From Profftia tarda (lineage in GTDB: Bacteria; Pseudomonadota; Gammaproteobacteria; Enterobacterales; Enterobacteriaceae): a stretch of DNA of 64,000 bases. The position numbers were made by a program, and so were the translations under genes. Positions 62,507-64,000 of this stretch are shown piece after piece (position 1 is the first letter of the stretch; each line of letters starts with the position of its first letter). The stretch lies in NCBI RefSeq assembly GCF_904848675.1, contig NZ_LR890047.1:868001-932000 (forward strand). Reading direction: 5' to 3'. Below the pieces are notes generated by a model. That model was not told the origin of the DNA. It searched no databases and saw only the letters and a list, made by a program, of their open reading frames with translations.

Positions 62507-62984
62507 ATGCTTCTCCCGTATAAGAGTAAGAATTTTTAACATTACATTTTATTGATGATTCAATATTAGGAATGTCGTTGACAGAACATGTCTATAATAC
62601 ATTCTTTAGACAGAAGTGCATGAATAACAGTATTTTTAATCATCTGATCGTTGCTATATAACTTCTTGATCATCGTAGATTATTTTAGAATATTTATTCT
62701 ATAATAAATCCATCAAACACAGAAGCAGCATTAATAGCAATACATCGCTATAAACGAATATACTACAGAATGTAATACATCTAAACCACCCATAAATGAT
62801 TGTATGTCATCATCATGCGTAATTTAACTTATACTTAACGAAAATACAGAGGAGATTCTAAATATTTTAGATTACTAATATATGTCACTGTTATAAATAA
62901 ATATTATTTTATGCTGTATCTGAATGAGAGGTAATTCAAAATTGCATGGACAGATTTATAAAATAAATTAATATTTTATATGTA
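62507..62984. other. spacer between aspS and yebC where nudB is lost
   Basis: AT-rich, with stops in every frame. In E. coli nudB occupies this place. No remnant can be recognised. Confidence 0.6.
62513..62517 (-). promoter_or_regulatory. ribosome binding site of yebC (GGGAG)
   Basis: Minus-strand GGGAG, 6 bases before the ATG at 62506. It selects the family start over the longer frame. Confidence 0.72.
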
Positions 62985-64000
62985 CTAAAATTTAGTCTCA
63001 TCATCTTTTTGTGTATTGAGTAAATAGATATTGAGGTTTTGAAGTGATTTGGTATTCACAGAACTGGGTGCATCTGTCAAAAGATCAGCAGCAGCTGTTG
63101 TTTTAGGAAAAGCTATAACATCACGTATGTTAACTGCGCCAGTCAACAACATAGCTAAACGATCTAAACCAAATGCTATACCTGCATGTGGTGGTGTACC
63201 ATATTTTAACGCATCGAGCAGGAAGCCAAACTTATCAAGTTGTTCATGCTTTGGAATTCCAAGAATAGTGAATACAGTTTCTTGCATTTCTCTGTTATGT
63301 ATACGAACAGAACCACCGCCTACTTCATGGCCGTTTATAACCATGTCATATGCATTAGCAATTGCGCAAGCCGGATTTTCTTTCAGATCAGCTGCAGATA
63401 AATTCAGTGGTTCTGTAAATGGATGGTGCATTGCTACTAATCTTCCTCCTGTATCCTCTTCAAATGCTGGGAAATTGATTACCCATAAAGGTGCCCAGCT
63501 ATTTTCATTAATTAATTTCAGATCATGTCCTACTTTCATGCGGAGTGAGCCCATAGCATCTGTAGCAATCTTGTAAGTATCTGCGCAAAAACAAAGGATA
63601 TCTCCGTTTTGTGTACTAGTGCGCTTCAGAATCAAGTCTAATACCTCAGCATTGAGAAATTTACATATTGAACCCTGAACTCCTCTTATGCCTGCTAAGC
63701 AATCGTTAACCTTAATCCATGATAGTCCTTTAGCACCAAAGGTTTTAACAAACTGGGTATATTTATCCATCATATTGCGATTTATACTCTTTTGGCCACT
63801 TAATCGCATTGCAATTACGCGACTTTTCAAATCATTTGCTGGGATTGATAAAAAATTACAATCTAATTTTTTAAGTAGATCTGCAACATCTACAAGTTCT
63901 AAGGGATTGCGTAAGTCAGGCTTGTCAGATCCATAATATCGCATAGCTTCAGCAAACGTGATAACTGGAAACTTTCCTAGTTTCACACCTTGTATTTCAT
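62985..64000 (-). CDS. aspS: aspartyl-tRNA synthetase, C-terminal part (5' end outside window)
   Basis: AspS charges tRNA-Asp with aspartate. The frame stays open to the right edge of the window, so only the C-terminal 338 residues or so are seen, out of about 590. They cover the bacterial GAD insertion domain (YGSDKPDLRNPLEL at its start, through KVGHDLKL), then the rest of the catalytic core: FPAFEED, AMHHPFTEP, NAYDMVINGHEVGGGSVRIH and class II motif 3 PPHAGIAFGLDRLAML. A GTG at 63986 is internal to the protein, not a start. No break is visible. Confidence 0.97.
   Translation of the reverse strand, partial: EIQGVKLGKFPVITFAEAMRYYGSDKPDLRNPLELVDVADLLKKLDCNFLSIPANDLKSRVIAMRLSGQKSINRNMMDKYTQFVKTFGAKGLSWIKVNDCLAGIRGVQGSICKFLNAEVLDLILKRTSTQNGDILCFCADTYKIATDAMGSLRMKVGHDLKLINENSWAPLWVINFPAFEEDTGGRLVAMHHPFTEPLNLSAADLKENPACAIANAYDMVINGHEVGGGSVRIHNREMQETVFTILGIPKHEQLDKFGFLLDALKYGTPPHAGIAFGLDRLAMLLTGAVNIRDVIAFPKTTAAADLLTDAPSSVNTKSLQNLNIYLLNTQKDDETKF

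Noticed and set aside
62507..62542. N-terminal extension of YebC to 62542
   Set aside because: GGGAG six bases before the inner ATG and the family start MAGHSKWA favour 62506.
1..64000. CRISPR arrays, phage genes, toxin-antitoxin or defence systems
   Set aside because: Looked for on both strands; no spaced repeat arrays and no protein resembling such systems were found.

Overview
This window is a piece of the chromosome of a host-restricted gammaproteobacterium. The proteins match their Enterobacterales (E. coli-type) counterparts closely along nearly full lengths, and several gene neighbourhoods are the E. coli ones with members missing: nuoA-N, prmB-aroC, sfsA-dksA-pcnB, ppk-ppx and aspS-yebC. 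The DNA is very AT-rich. Just over half of the window codes for protein. The rest is long, even more AT-rich DNA in which I can recognise no genes. This pattern (conserved housekeeping genes, abundant eroded spacer, at least one fresh pseudogene, no insertion sequences or phage genes) is typical of a vertically inherited insect endosymbiont in mid-reduction, such as the Sodalis-allied or Serratia symbiotica lineages. The species cannot be fixed from the sequence alone.

Layout. 1-675 is the 3' part of miaA. 1209-16370 (minus strand) is a complete 13-gene respiratory complex I operon, read nuoA-B-CD-E-F-G-H-I-J-K-L-M-N. After a 3.5 kb gene-free stretch come a leaderless M15-type peptidase gene (about 19.9 kb), a gap carrying a perfect 135-bp inverted repeat (20879-21013 / 21506-21640), then prmB and aroC. 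Widely spaced single genes follow: mrcB (27.9-30.2 kb), dusA (31.3-32.4), topA (34.9-37.5), proC (38.9-39.7), a broken sfsA (41.4-42.1), dksA (42.3-42.8), pcnB (43.5-44.8), tsaB (48.0-48.7), ettA (minus, 49.6-51.3), argS (minus, 53.2-54.9), the ppk-ppx pair (55.5-59.1), amiD (60.3-61.2), yebC (minus, 61.8-62.5) and the 3' part of aspS (minus, from 62985 past the right edge).

Working together, the genes give NADH-driven proton pumping (complex I), tRNA modification and charging (miaA, dusA, tsaB, argS, aspS), translation and stress control (ettA, prmB, dksA, ppk/ppx), RNA 3' adenylation (pcnB), DNA topology (topA), the last steps of chorismate and proline synthesis (aroC, proC) and cell-wall building and turnover (mrcB, amiD, the M15 peptidase). 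Complex I and a bifunctional penicillin-binding protein imply a cell that keeps its own respiratory membrane and a peptidoglycan wall.

No rRNA, tRNA, CRISPR array, transposase, phage or defence gene was recognised. The most notable non-coding signals are several long perfect inverted repeats in otherwise decayed spacer (135 bp with a 492-bp spacer; 30-bp stem at 61260-61325; 16-bp stem at 40392-40426; 12-bp stem at 48755-48781), short tandem repeats, and a cluster of three stem-loops after topA.
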